Positions 32,885 to 41,850 of a stretch of 64,000 nt of DNA are shown here, piece by piece (within the stretch, counting starts at the first letter, position 1; every line of letters begins with the position of its first letter). The notes beneath the pieces are model-generated. The model did no database searches. It saw only the letters and a list, made by a program, of their open reading frames with translations, and was not told the origin of the DNA. Where the stretch lies: the NCBI GenBank assembly GCA_016191815.1, contig JACPVI010000018.1, forward strand, positions 1 through 64,000, written 5' to 3'. The translations under genes were made by a program, and so were the position numbers. Origin of the DNA: Myxococcales bacterium. GTDB lineage: Bacteria > Myxococcota > Myxococcia > Myxococcales > Myxococcaceae.

Positions 32885-34861
32885 CTACAGGTCCACCTGC
32901 ATGCCCATCTCCACTACCCGGCCTGGGGGGATGCCGAAGTAGGCGGTCGCCGGCCGGGCGTTTCGGGAGACGAAGGCGAAGAGCTTCTTCCGCCACTTCA
33001 TCATCCGGGAGTTGCCTCCGGTGAGCAGGCTTTCCTTTCCCAGGTAGTAGCTGGTGGTGCCCGCCTCGGCGACCAGGCCCTGTTTGCGACAGGAGCGGAG
33101 AATCTCCGGCACGTTCGGCGTCTGCATGAAACCGAACCGCGCCACCACCCGGAAGAAGCCGTTCCCCAGGGGCTCGACGGTGAGCTGTTCCTTCCGCGGC
33201 ACCGCAGGCACGTCGGCGGACATCACCGACAGGAGCACGACTTGCTGGTGCAGGACCTGGTTGTGCTTGAGGTGGTGCAACAAGACAGGCGGAGTGCCCT
33301 GCGGAGAGGAGGACATGAACACGGCGGTGCCCCGGACCCGGTGCGGCTTCATCGCGTTGACGTCCTCGAGCAGCGCATCCAAGGGGATGGTGTTCTGGGC
33401 GAAGCGCCGGGCCAGCTCCGAGCGCCCGGTCTTCCAGGTGGTCATCAGCACGTACACCCCGGCCGCCACCGCCACTGGGAACCATCCCCCGTCCTTGAAC
33501 TTGAGCAGGCTCGCCCCGAAGAAGCTCAAATCGAACGCCAGGAACGCCAGGCACAAGGGCAGCGCCTTGTAGACAGGCCAGCCCCAGGCCCTGGTGGCCA
33601 CGAAGAAGAACAGGGTCGAGGTGATCGCCATGTTCCCGGTCACCGCAATGCCATAGGCCGCCGCCAGCCCGCTCGAGCTCTTGAAGCCAAGGACCAGGAG
33701 CAGGCACGACACCATCAGCGCTTGGTTCACCTCGGGGATGTAGATCTGCCCCTCGGTCTCCGCCGAGGTGTGGACGATGGTCACCCGCGGGAAATAGCCG
33801 AGCTGCACCGCCTGCCGAGTCATCGAGAAAGCCCCCGAGATCATCGCCTGCGAGGCGATCACCGTGGCGGCGGTGGCCAGCGCCACCATCGGGTAGAGCA
33901 ACGCACCGGGGACCATCGCGTAGAACGGGTTGGCCGCCGCCGCCGGGTTCTCGAGCAGGATCGCCCCCTGGCCGAAGTAGTTGAGCAAGAGGGCGGGGAA
34001 GGTCACTCCGAACCAGGCCAACCGGATGGGAGCCTTCCCGAAGTGCCCCATGTCGGCGTAGAGCGCCTCGCCTCCAGTGATCACCAGCACCACCGAGCCC
34101 AGCACCACCATCCCGTGAACCCGGTGCTCGAGAAAGAAGCGCACTGCCCAGTAGGGGTTCACCGCGCCCAGCACCTCGGGCGCCCGGAGCACGTACCGCA
34201 GGCCCAGCACGGCGATGGCCACAAACCACACCGCCATCACCGGCCCGAACACCCTCCCGATCCCGTGGGTGCCGCGACGCTGGAACCAGAAGAGCCCGAA
34301 GAGGATGCCGCAGGTGAGCGGCACCACCAGCTGCTCCGCCGCCTTGGTGGCCACGCCCAGCCCCTCCACCGCGGAGAGCACCGAGATGGCCGGAGTGATG
34401 ATGCCGTCGCCGTAGAGGAGCGACGCCCCGAACAGGGCCGCCGTCACCACCAAGACCTTGGTCTTGAGCGGGCGATCCGCCTTCGAGGGGATGAGCGCCA
34501 ACAGCGCGAAGATGCCGCCTTCCCCCTTGTTGTCCGCCCGCATGATGAAGGCCAGGTACTTGAGGGCGATTACCCCGGTGAGCGACCACAGCACCAAGGA
34601 GAGGACGCCGAGCACGTTGGCTTGGGTCGCCCCTCCGGTCACCGCGTGCGGCCCGTGGAAGCACTCCTTGATGGCGTAGAGCGGGCTGGTACCGATGTCC
34701 CCGAACACCACCCCCAGCGCCGCCAGGGTGAGCGCCTTGAGGCCGACCTTCGGGACGGGGCTAGGCGACTCCCCGGTATCCACCTCCGGCCGGTGCGCCG
34801 GCTGGGCCTCCGCGAGCTTGGGCGCCGCGCCTGCCGCCTCGCTCTTGGTGGGCTCGCCCAT
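32885..34861 (-). CDS. kup: KUP-type potassium uptake transporter
   Basis: 658 residues. Twelve predicted hydrophobic segments follow a 35-residue cytoplasmic N-terminus. Family motifs include LAALGVVFGDIGTSPLYA, the NKGEGGIFAL loop, LLYGDGIITPAISVLSA, and ITGGEALYADMGHFG. The C-terminal cytoplasmic domain (about 460-658) holds RGTAVFMSSSPQGTPPVLLHH, split between strands as usual. It imports K+ with protons. A nested palindrome just upstream may control it. The gene is a single transcription unit, convergent with nothing and 54 bases from the ECF sigma promoter. Confidence 0.95.
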   Translation of the reverse strand: MGEPTKSEAAGAAPKLAEAQPAHRPEVDTGESPSPVPKVGLKALTLAALGVVFGDIGTSPLYAIKECFHGPHAVTGGATQANVLGVLSLVLWSLTGVIALKYLAFIMRADNKGEGGIFALLALIPSKADRPLKTKVLVVTAALFGASLLYGDGIITPAISVLSAVEGLGVATKAAEQLVVPLTCGILFGLFWFQRRGTHGIGRVFGPVMAVWFVAIAVLGLRYVLRAPEVLGAVNPYWAVRFFLEHRVHGMVVLGSVVLVITGGEALYADMGHFGKAPIRLAWFGVTFPALLLNYFGQGAILLENPAAAANPFYAMVPGALLYPMVALATAATVIASQAMISGAFSMTRQAVQLGYFPRVTIVHTSAETEGQIYIPEVNQALMVSCLLLVLGFKSSSGLAAAYGIAVTGNMAITSTLFFFVATRAWGWPVYKALPLCLAFLAFDLSFFGASLLKFKDGGWFPVAVAAGVYVLMTTWKTGRSELARRFAQNTIPLDALLEDVNAMKPHRVRGTAVFMSSSPQGTPPVLLHHLKHNQVLHQQVVLLSVMSADVPAVPRKEQLTVEPLGNGFFRVVARFGFMQTPNVPEILRSCRKQGLVAEAGTTSYYLGKESLLTGGNSRMMKWRKKLFAFVSRNARPATAYFGIPPGRVVEMGMQVDL

Positions 34862-34870
34862 CGGGACCGA

Positions 34871-34896
34871 GATTCGTCCGATTCGGACGCCGAATC
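34871..34896 (-). promoter_or_regulatory. Nested palindrome upstream of kup
   Basis: CGTCCGA-T-TCGGACG (34875-34889) is a perfect inverted repeat, enclosed by GATTCG (34871-34876) and CGAATC (34891-34896). It begins 10 bases before the kup start codon. It could be a repressor operator or a hairpin in the leader that masks the start. Confidence 0.45.
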
Positions 34897-35027
34897 CAGT
34901 TTAGTCGGCGACTGCGGCTGCTGGAGGGCGCGGCCTCGACTCGTCGCCGACCTGACGGACGACCGGGCGGCCGGGGAGGCGCGCCCGCACGGCGGGTCGA
35001 CGTCGTCCCTAGCTTGATTGTCTAGCC

Positions 35028-36191
35028 GTGCACCAACTCCACTCCGAAAGGTACCTGGAGGACATCCTCCTCAGGAGTCCGGCGATCGTCTTCCTCTGGC
35101 GCAACACCGACGGCTGGCCGGTGGAGTTCGTCTCGCCCAACGTGTCCTCGCTCGGCTACACGCCGGACGACTTCTACTCCGGGCGGCTGCGCTACGCGGA
35201 TCTCGTCCATCCCGAGGACCTGCAGCGGGTGGCTGGCGAGGTGAAGCACCACCTTGGGGAAGGCGACCTCGAGTTCACCCAGGAATACCGGCTCCTCACT
35301 CGCTCGAGGGACGTGAGGTGGGTGGACGACCGAACGGTCGTGCGGAAATCCCCAGCGGGGGAGGTGACTCACCTCGAGGGAGTGGTGGTGGACATCACCG
35401 AGCGCAGGCGCGCCCAGGCGGACTTGGTGGAGCAGCGGCGGATGCTCCTGGATACCGAGGAGCGGCTGCGCGAGGCCAAGGACCGGGCCGAAGCCGCGGA
35501 TCGGGCGAAGAACGAGTTCCTGGACATCGCCTCCCACGAGCTGAGGACGCCGCTGACCGCGCTGCTGCTGAACGCCCAGAGCCTGAGGGCAGCGGTCGCC
35601 GCGGGAAGAGGCGCCAGCCCGGTGGTGGTGGCGCGGATCGAGCGACAGGCGAGGCGCATGGACGAGATGGTGCGCGACCTCCTCGACGTCTCGCGTCTGG
35701 AGCGCGGCCGGATGCTGATGAACCCGCGGCCCCTCGAGCTAAGCGATTTGGTGGCGTCAGTGGTGGAGGATTTCCGCTCGCGAGATCCCGAGCGCATGCT
35801 TTCGGTGGCGCTGCCGGCCGGGAGAGTCATGGTGCTCGCCGACGCGACGCGCATCGAGCAGGTGATCGCCAACTACCTCGACAATGCCTTTCGCTACACG
35901 CCGAGTAGCGCTGCGGTAAGGGTGACGCTCGAGATGGACCCCAGGGTGGCGCGGGTCTCGGTGGCAGACCTTGGACTTGGCATTCCTCCGGAGCGGCAGC
36001 CCTTGCTGTTCCAGCGCTTCTACCGGGTCAGCTCGGAGGCCACCCGGCGGCAACCGGGCCTCGGATTGGGCCTGTACATCTGCCGGATGATCGTCCAGGC
36101 GCACGGGGGCGAGGTGGGCGTGAAAAGCCAGCCCGGCGAAGGGTCGACGTTCTTCTTCACCCTGCCGCTCGAGGAGGCCGCACACCCTTAG
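35028..36191 (+). CDS. PAS-domain sensor histidine kinase, soluble
   Basis: 387 residues from GTG 35028. PAS/PAC domain at about residues 8-125 (PVEFVSPNVSSLGYTPDDFYSG, DVRWVDDRTVVRKS, VVVDITERRRAQ), then a coiled-coil linker. HisKA with histidine in [18 protein letters not shown], and HATPase_c with N-box YLDNAFRYTP, G1 SVADLGLGIPPE and G2 QPGLGLGLYICRMIV. No membrane segment, so it senses a cytoplasmic signal. No response regulator gene is adjacent. Convergent with the giant repeat-protein gene. Confidence 0.9.
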   Translation: MHQLHSERYLEDILLRSPAIVFLWRNTDGWPVEFVSPNVSSLGYTPDDFYSGRLRYADLVHPEDLQRVAGEVKHHLGEGDLEFTQEYRLLTRSRDVRWVDDRTVVRKSPAGEVTHLEGVVVDITERRRAQADLVEQRRMLLDTEERLREAKDRAEAADRAKNEFLDIASHELRTPLTALLLNAQSLRAAVAAGRGASPVVVARIERQARRMDEMVRDLLDVSRLERGRMLMNPRPLELSDLVASVVEDFRSRDPERMLSVALPAGRVMVLADATRIEQVIANYLDNAFRYTPSSAAVRVTLEMDPRVARVSVADLGLGIPPERQPLLFQRFYRVSSEATRRQPGLGLGLYICRMIVQAHGGEVGVKSQPGEGSTFFFTLPLEEAAHP

Positions 36192-36197
36192 CTCGTA

Positions 36198-36232
36198 TCC
36201 CTCTCGCGGTGGCGGGAGCGTCAGGGTGAGGG
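36198..36232. repeat. Intergenic imperfect palindrome, copy 1
   Basis: CCCTCTCGCG...GGGTGAGGG motif between convergent genes. It matches the widespread bacterial intergenic element of form CCCTCTCCC-loop-GGGAGAGGGTCGGGGTGAGGG in outline and can form a stem (CTCTCGC/GCGGGAG). In this position it may terminate both transcripts. A second copy is at 56076-56112. Confidence 0.5.
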
Positions 36233-36243
36233 TTGACGGAGCT

Positions 36244-39200
36244 CTAGCCACTTGCTCGCCTGGGGGCGTCGGCGGCGCACAGCTCGGGGTTCGCCGCCAG
36301 GTGCCCTCCGAGCGCGGAGACCAGTTGGGCCTCGTGCTCGTCGGTGATGCGGTCCAGCTCCCGGTTCACCGCGCCGTAGATGGCGGCGAGCAAAGCGTAG
36401 ATGCGGTCGGGGCGCACCTTGGCCTCCGCCAGCGCCCGGGCGATCTGCGGGTGCTCCGGGTCCAAGAGCGCCAGTCGCCGCGCCCGGTCGTAACGCACCG
36501 GTTGCTTCCCTCCGCCGCGGTGGAGCCGAAGCTGGGCAAGCTCGTCGGGCAAGACTTGGCCCAGCGCTCCCGCGCGCAGGAGCTTCATCTCGCGCCGCAG
36601 CCGGAAAAGCCCGTGGTGAAGGGCCGAGCCTGCTTCGGGGTCCTCCTCGGCCTGCTCCCGCCGCCACTCCTCGATGTCGGTGACGCGGAGCAGCCTTCCC
36701 CCCAAGACCTCCTCCAGCTCGGAGAGCCACTTCGCCCGGAGGTCGTCCGCCTCCAGCACCAGCTCTCCTTCCACTCGGCCGCCGAGGAAGGAGGCCTTGA
36801 GCACCGGCACCTTGCCTCGCCTTTGGGCCAGGTCGGCGATCGCCTTGAGGTCCACCCAGCGCCCGTCAGTGGTGCGGAAGAGCTGCGCTCCGGCGAGCTC
36901 GAGGAGCGGCCCGCCCAGCCGATCGAGATGGGCGGGCGCTCGCACTCCGGCCGTGGCGATCGCCCGGAGCGCGTAGCGCGCGGCCAGCAGACGCCCGCCT
37001 GCGTTCATCCCCGCGGCGGACCGGGCCAAGGCGGTGAGGAGCCGGTCCAGCTCCATCAGCGCGGCGGCTCGAAGCTCCGGAGTCAGCGTGGCCTCCCGCC
37101 ACTCCTCGTCCACCGGAAGCTCGGGATGGTCGAGCACGCCTGCGACCCCGAGCCCTTCGCCCAATTCCAGGCGGTCCACCGCCACTCCGGAGCGGGAGAG
37201 CACCACCTTGGCCTCCGCATCTGGATCGCGGGGCAAGGCCAGCTCCCCTCGGAAGCCGCCCGCCTCCACGGACAGCCGAACCAGCGCGTCGCCAGGGTAG
37301 GCCAGCCGCTCGAGCTTTCGTGCCTGCCGCGAGGCCTCGACTTCCTCGGCGCGGCGAATGTCGTCGGAGACGTCCTCCACCGTGAGCTTCAGCGACTCCA
37401 AAAAGGCGCGAGTCCCCTTCCGGTCGGCCAGCACCAGCGCCGACGATGCGGGCGGCCGGAGCTCCACTTCCGCGATGGCCACGCTGCGCCGCGCGGAGTG
37501 CTCCGCCAGCACCTTTCCCAAGGTGACCTCCGAACCCGCCAAGTCCCAAAAGAGCGGGAGGGACGCCAGCCGCTCGGCCAAGGGGCCGTGCTGGCCCATC
37601 TTCCACTTCGCCGCCGCCTCGGCGCATCCGCGCCAGTCGGGATCGTCCCGGCCTTCGTTCAGCAGCCGGAGCAATGCCTTCTCGAGCGCGGCCTCCACCG
37701 CCTCCCGCACCTTCCTGTAGGTGGCGTTCCTGACGGCCTTGGTCCAGGAGGCATTGGGCGAGAGGGCGTCGCAGTTGACCCGAGCGAGTCCTCCCACTGG
37801 ATGCTCCAACTCCACCTGCTCGAGGAGGGCCCTCTGGTGCACCAGCCACAAGACCAGCTTCCCTTTCGCGGTTTGCCCGGGGACCAGCGCCACTTCGCCT
37901 TCCATGCCCCGGTCGGCAATCCGCTCGCGCCACCGGCTGGCCGCCGGGAGCTCCACCTCGAAGCGGGGCCGGCTGCGCACCTTCGCGGCGTGCTCCAGCT
38001 CCGAGGTGGCGTCGTACAGCTCGAGCTTGGTGCCCTCGAAGAGCGACTCCTCGCCGGCGCGCGGCCGCCACACCCAGCGGCCCTTCCGGAGCAGCGAGCC
38101 CTTGATCTTGGAGAACGGCACGCGCCGGCGCCGCTTGTGCTGCTCGAGCACCTCCCTGAAGCTGAGCTTCCGCCCGTCGGTGCTCTCGAGGAGCGGCAGG
38201 GGGGCGAGCTTCGGGGGAAGCCGTTTCTCTCGGAGCAGCCGCGCCACCGCCAGCGAAAGGCTGGGCGCCAGCATCGCCTGCTCGCCCTGGCCCAGCGAGC
38301 CCCACCGCTCGGCCAGCTCGGCCAGTAGCTTCGTGCCCTGCTCCACCACCAGGTGGACCAGCTTTTCGTACTCCCGGTCGCGCACCACGCCTGCGTGATC
38401 GAGCTGCGGCCGGAGCCGCTCCGAGCTGACCGCGGCGGACAGCACCTTGGGCAGCGCCGGCTCCGAGACGGTGCAGAGAGGCCGCCGCTCGTGGAACAGC
38501 TCCAGTCTTCCGCCGAGGATTTCGAGCCCCACCTCTCCTTCCACCCCGTCCTGGGCGAAGCTCCGGCGGTGCGCCGGCTTCGAGGAGAGGAGAATCCGCT
38601 CGGCCTTTGGCAACTGCTCTCGCTCTCGCCTCACGGCCAGCTCGCGCTTCATCGAGGCGGTCACGTCGGCAGCTTGTTTCCACCGCCTCAGCCCGGCGCG
38701 GATGCCCGGCTCGGCCGCCACCACCACCGGCTGCTTCGACAGAGGCTCGAAGGACATCGGCTCGGTGACGAAGCCCACCGACTCCAGTGCGTCCAGCTCC
38801 CGCGCACACCTGGGCTGGCCGTCGGTGCACGGGAAGAGCTTCGCCCCGCAAAGCCGGCCGGCCAGCTCCGGGCAGGCGCCGTCGAAACGGCTCCCGAGGG
38901 CGAAGAACAGCAACTCCCGCGCGCAGGCTTCCTGCGGATTGGAGAGGGACTGCTCGATGAGCCGGCGCTCCGCGGAAGCGACGGCGGCCTTGATCTTCTC
39001 TTGCGCTGACGCGGGGAGGCGCACCTCGGCGGGATCCAACCCCTCCACCTCGGCCACCGCCGCGAGCGGCAGGTGCTTGGGAACTTCGAGCTGGGCGAAG
39101 GGCCGTCCCTCGAGCAGCACCTCGACGATCGCTTCCGGGCCGCGGGTCGGATCGAACGCCGCTTCGCCTCGCAGGCCCGGGCACGACAGGAGCATGCGCG

Positions 39201-41850
39201 TCGAAAGGTCGGCGGAGAGCCTCGCCTCGCGGCGGGGCTTCTTGCGGAAGACGGCGCGAAGGCGGTGGCGCTCCAACTCTGGGCTGGCGTCCTCGATGGG
39301 CAGCTCGAGCAGCTCCGTGAGGAGCGTGCGAACCGTCCGGTCGCACAGGACGATGGTCATCGACTCGGGGTGCTCGGGGGCGCGGTCGGCCTCCAAGTCC
39401 CAGAGCTTCCCCGAAGCCTCGACCTCCGCTCCAAGCTGGTCCAGCGAGCGCGGTCCCCTCCCGGTGCGGAAGAGCGGAGCGTGGGCCGCGGCGCGCTGCG
39501 GCTCGTCGAGAGAGTCGAGCCGGCGAAACCCGGAGAGCTGCTTGTGCAGGAAGGCGTGCAGGTAGCGGCGGGCCGGCATGGGCAACGAATCGAGCGGCCC
39601 GGGAAAGGCGCTCAAGAGGGCGGGGCAGAGGCGGCGCTCGCCCTCGCGGACCGCCTCGATCACCCGCTCGAACGCCCCGTCGCGCACCGCGTGCCGCCAG
39701 GATTCGTCGGGCCGGAGCGCGGGGAAGTCCACCGCCGCCTCGGAGAGCCGGTAGCGGGCAGAGAACGAGCACTCCTCCAGGAGGAATCCGTCGCGCAGCA
39801 GCCGCAAGCTGAGCTGGTTGCCCACCTCCGAGGGAATGGCCACCTCCCCGCGCATTCCCTCGGCGGCGATGGGCACCGAGACCAGCTTCTGGCGCACCAG
39901 CGGCTCCTCCTTCGGACCGGAGAGCCGATCTCGGACTGCCTCCTCGCGCTGCAATTGTTCGCGTACGTCCTTCAACAGCTCTTCTCCGCCGAGGGCCTTG
40001 AGGGCGGTGCGTTCGGCTGGGCGCAACACCACCACCGGTGCTCCACTCAAGAGTGGGTGCGGCCAAGGGCTGGTGACGTGCCGCCACAGTGGCTCCCGGC
40101 ACAGCTCCTCGATGGACATCCGCCCGCCGCCCAGCCGGTCGAAGAGCGGCGCTGCACGAAGCTCGCTTGGCAGATCCGAAAGCCCCCGGCCTTGCCTGGA
40201 AAGACGGATCAACAAGTCCTTCCCGTGCTCGAGCGCGGCATCGGTTGGCTCTGGCGCCGAAACCGCACCGAGGATGGCCCCCACCGCGACGCCTTCGATC
40301 GCTTCCAGAAGCTGCCGCTTCACCTTTGGCCCGGGAGGGCTGGCCCACACCTCGTCGGGCAGCTCATGCTGGTAGTCCACCACCGCCAGGACTCGAAGCG
40401 GGTAGAGCTCGCCGCCCATCCATTGCTCGAGGAGCTTCCCCTGGCACAGCAGCCGGACCACCGAGGCGCCGCCGCTCTCCATCAGCCCAAGCTCGCCTCG
40501 GAGCGAGGAACCTTGCACCTCCGCTCGCCGCACGAATCCCCGCTTGGGGAGCGCCGGCTCCTCGACCGGCCCGCGCTCCCACCTGGCGTGGTTCCGCACC
40601 GCCAATTGGCGCGCTTCGACTTCGAGCTGGACATTGACCTGCGGCGTGGCAGGGAGCAGCGCCGCGACGTGCCCACCTTGAAGGGTGCGGCGCTCGTTTT
40701 CTTGCGTCGCGCCCAGGAGCAGCACCGCCGGCGGCGAATAGCTCCCTCTCGGGTAGGGCCGGAGCGCGAACTTGAGCGGCCGGCCGGCATCCAGCTCCTT
40801 TCTCAGCTCCGAGATGGCAATCCACTCCCCGGAAGGACCAGGGAGGATCGGTGCCGCTTCCAGCGCCTTTCGCGTCGTGCTCGCCGGATTCTTCCCTTGG
40901 CCGAACAGCTCGAGCGCGAGGCTCGCGATGCCCTGGCGCAGCTCCGGCTCGCCCTTCTCGACGAGCCGCTTCACCAACTCCTGGAGCAGCTCGTCGGCGA
41001 TTCCGGTGAGCTTCACCCTCGCCACCGTCACGTTCGAATCGGTGTCCACCACGTCGGAGCCGGAGGCGTTGCGCTGAAAGGAGTCGCACGAGGCCAGCGC
41101 CCAAAGCTGCAATCCGGGCAGGCGCACCGGGCGGGTGCACACCACCACCCCGCCCATGGCGAAGGAGAGGCTGCTCTGCTCCAGGTCCAGCTTCGGAACT
41201 GCGGCGTACAGCCGAAGCTTCCCCAGCGTCGCCTTTCGGCTCGCGAGCATCTTTCCTTCGAACGGCTCGGGCCGGTCCACCCGCGCTCCGTTCACGCTGA
41301 GGCGGGCGGGAAAGCTCCGGGCATGCGCCCGGATGGCGGCCTCCTCGGGAGAGCCGAGCAGCGCCGCGCGTACCACCCTCCAGCCAAGGCGCTTTCGCAC
41401 GTGGACGAAGGTGGTGCGGCCGGTGGCCTCGCGGCGGTGCTCGACATGGTCCCCCGACAGTTCGAGCGTCACGCCGCCGCTCGAAACCTTCACCAGCTTC
41501 GGGGAAAGGCCGAGCGCGCCCGCCACGCCCAGCGCCAGGAGCCGGACCCTCCGGTCGTCCTTGTTCCTCTCCCCGGCCAGGGCATGGCTCAGGAGGTCCC
41601 GCATCACCGCCGGGGGGAAGGGCTCGCCGTCGAAGGTCAGCTCGAAGTCGTCCGAGTCGATCCGCACCTCGACCCGCCGCGCCCCGGAGAGTGCCGCCGC
41701 CCGCAACAGCTCCAGCGCGTAGTGGTGCGGGTCCGCCAGCCGATGGTCGCGCAGCTTCGCCAGCGCGCGCTTCTCGTCGATGCGGAAGCGGCCTTCGCCG
41801 ACTTGCTCGGCGCCCTCGCGCAGCCTTCGGTGGAGGTCGTCTAGGCTCAT
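36244..41850 (-). CDS. Giant repeat protein with degenerate HSP90-like ATPase domain
   Basis: 1,868 residues from ATG 41850, overlapping the stop of the upstream ATPase gene (ATGA). No signal peptide or membrane helix. Residues 42-130 align with the GHKL domain of the partner (ELLRAAALSGARRVEV against ELIQNSIDAGSKRVEV) but lack the Mg-binding Asn (now Ala51) and the Gly-rich lid. From residue 330 to 1,700 one module recurs about seven times: an (A/L)-x-L-F turn at 333, 567, 791, 1003, 1218, 1431 and 1655, and a G-x2-G-E strand with GE at 452, 668, 895, 1105, 1318, 1535 and 1695. The C-terminus (1793-1846) resembles that of the partner. Architecture recalls sacsin-type chaperones. Function unknown. 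Confidence 0.85.
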   Translation of the reverse strand: MSLDDLHRRLREGAEQVGEGRFRIDEKRALAKLRDHRLADPHHYALELLRAAALSGARRVEVRIDSDDFELTFDGEPFPPAVMRDLLSHALAGERNKDDRRVRLLALGVAGALGLSPKLVKVSSGGVTLELSGDHVEHRREATGRTTFVHVRKRLGWRVVRAALLGSPEEAAIRAHARSFPARLSVNGARVDRPEPFEGKMLASRKATLGKLRLYAAVPKLDLEQSSLSFAMGGVVVCTRPVRLPGLQLWALASCDSFQRNASGSDVVDTDSNVTVARVKLTGIADELLQELVKRLVEKGEPELRQGIASLALELFGQGKNPASTTRKALEAAPILPGPSGEWIAISELRKELDAGRPLKFALRPYPRGSYSPPAVLLLGATQENERRTLQGGHVAALLPATPQVNVQLEVEARQLAVRNHARWERGPVEEPALPKRGFVRRAEVQGSSLRGELGLMESGGASVVRLLCQGKLLEQWMGGELYPLRVLAVVDYQHELPDEVWASPPGPKVKRQLLEAIEGVAVGAILGAVSAPEPTDAALEHGKDLLIRLSRQGRGLSDLPSELRAAPLFDRLGGGRMSIEELCREPLWRHVTSPWPHPLLSGAPVVVLRPAERTALKALGGEELLKDVREQLQREEAVRDRLSGPKEEPLVRQKLVSVPIAAEGMRGEVAIPSEVGNQLSLRLLRDGFLLEECSFSARYRLSEAAVDFPALRPDESWRHAVRDGAFERVIEAVREGERRLCPALLSAFPGPLDSLPMPARRYLHAFLHKQLSGFRRLDSLDEPQRAAAHAPLFRTGRGPRSLDQLGAEVEASGKLWDLEADRAPEHPESMTIVLCDRTVRTLLTELLELPIEDASPELERHRLRAVFRKKPRREARLSADLSTRMLLSCPGLRGEAAFDPTRGPEAIVEVLLEGRPFAQLEVPKHLPLAAVAEVEGLDPAEVRLPASAQEKIKAAVASAERRLIEQSLSNPQEACARELLFFALGSRFDGACPELAGRLCGAKLFPCTDGQPRCARELDALESVGFVTEPMSFEPLSKQPVVVAAEPGIRAGLRRWKQAADVTASMKRELAVRREREQLPKAERILLSSKPAHRRSFAQDGVEGEVGLEILGGRLELFHERRPLCTVSEPALPKVLSAAVSSERLRPQLDHAGVVRDREYEKLVHLVVEQGTKLLAELAERWGSLGQGEQAMLAPSLSLAVARLLREKRLPPKLAPLPLLESTDGRKLSFREVLEQHKRRRRVPFSKIKGSLLRKGRWVWRPRAGEESLFEGTKLELYDATSELEHAAKVRSRPRFEVELPAASRWRERIADRGMEGEVALVPGQTAKGKLVLWLVHQRALLEQVELEHPVGGLARVNCDALSPNASWTKAVRNATYRKVREAVEAALEKALLRLLNEGRDDPDWRGCAEAAAKWKMGQHGPLAERLASLPLFWDLAGSEVTLGKVLAEHSARRSVAIAEVELRPPASSALVLADRKGTRAFLESLKLTVEDVSDDIRRAEEVEASRQARKLERLAYPGDALVRLSVEAGGFRGELALPRDPDAEAKVVLSRSGVAVDRLELGEGLGVAGVLDHPELPVDEEWREATLTPELRAAALMELDRLLTALARSAAGMNAGGRLLAARYALRAIATAGVRAPAHLDRLGGPLLELAGAQLFRTTDGRWVDLKAIADLAQRRGKVPVLKASFLGGRVEGELVLEADDLRAKWLSELEEVLGGRLLRVTDIEEWRREQAEEDPEAGSALHHGLFRLRREMKLLRAGALGQVLPDELAQLRLHRGGGKQPVRYDRARRLALLDPEHPQIARALAEAKVRPDRIYALLAAIYGAVNRELDRITDEHEAQLVSALGGHLAANPELCAADAPRRASG

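Noticed and set aside
36192-36243. Intrinsic terminator between the PAS kinase and giant genes
   Set aside because: The stem is imperfect and lacks a T tract on either strand; it is better described as a copy of an intergenic palindromic repeat.
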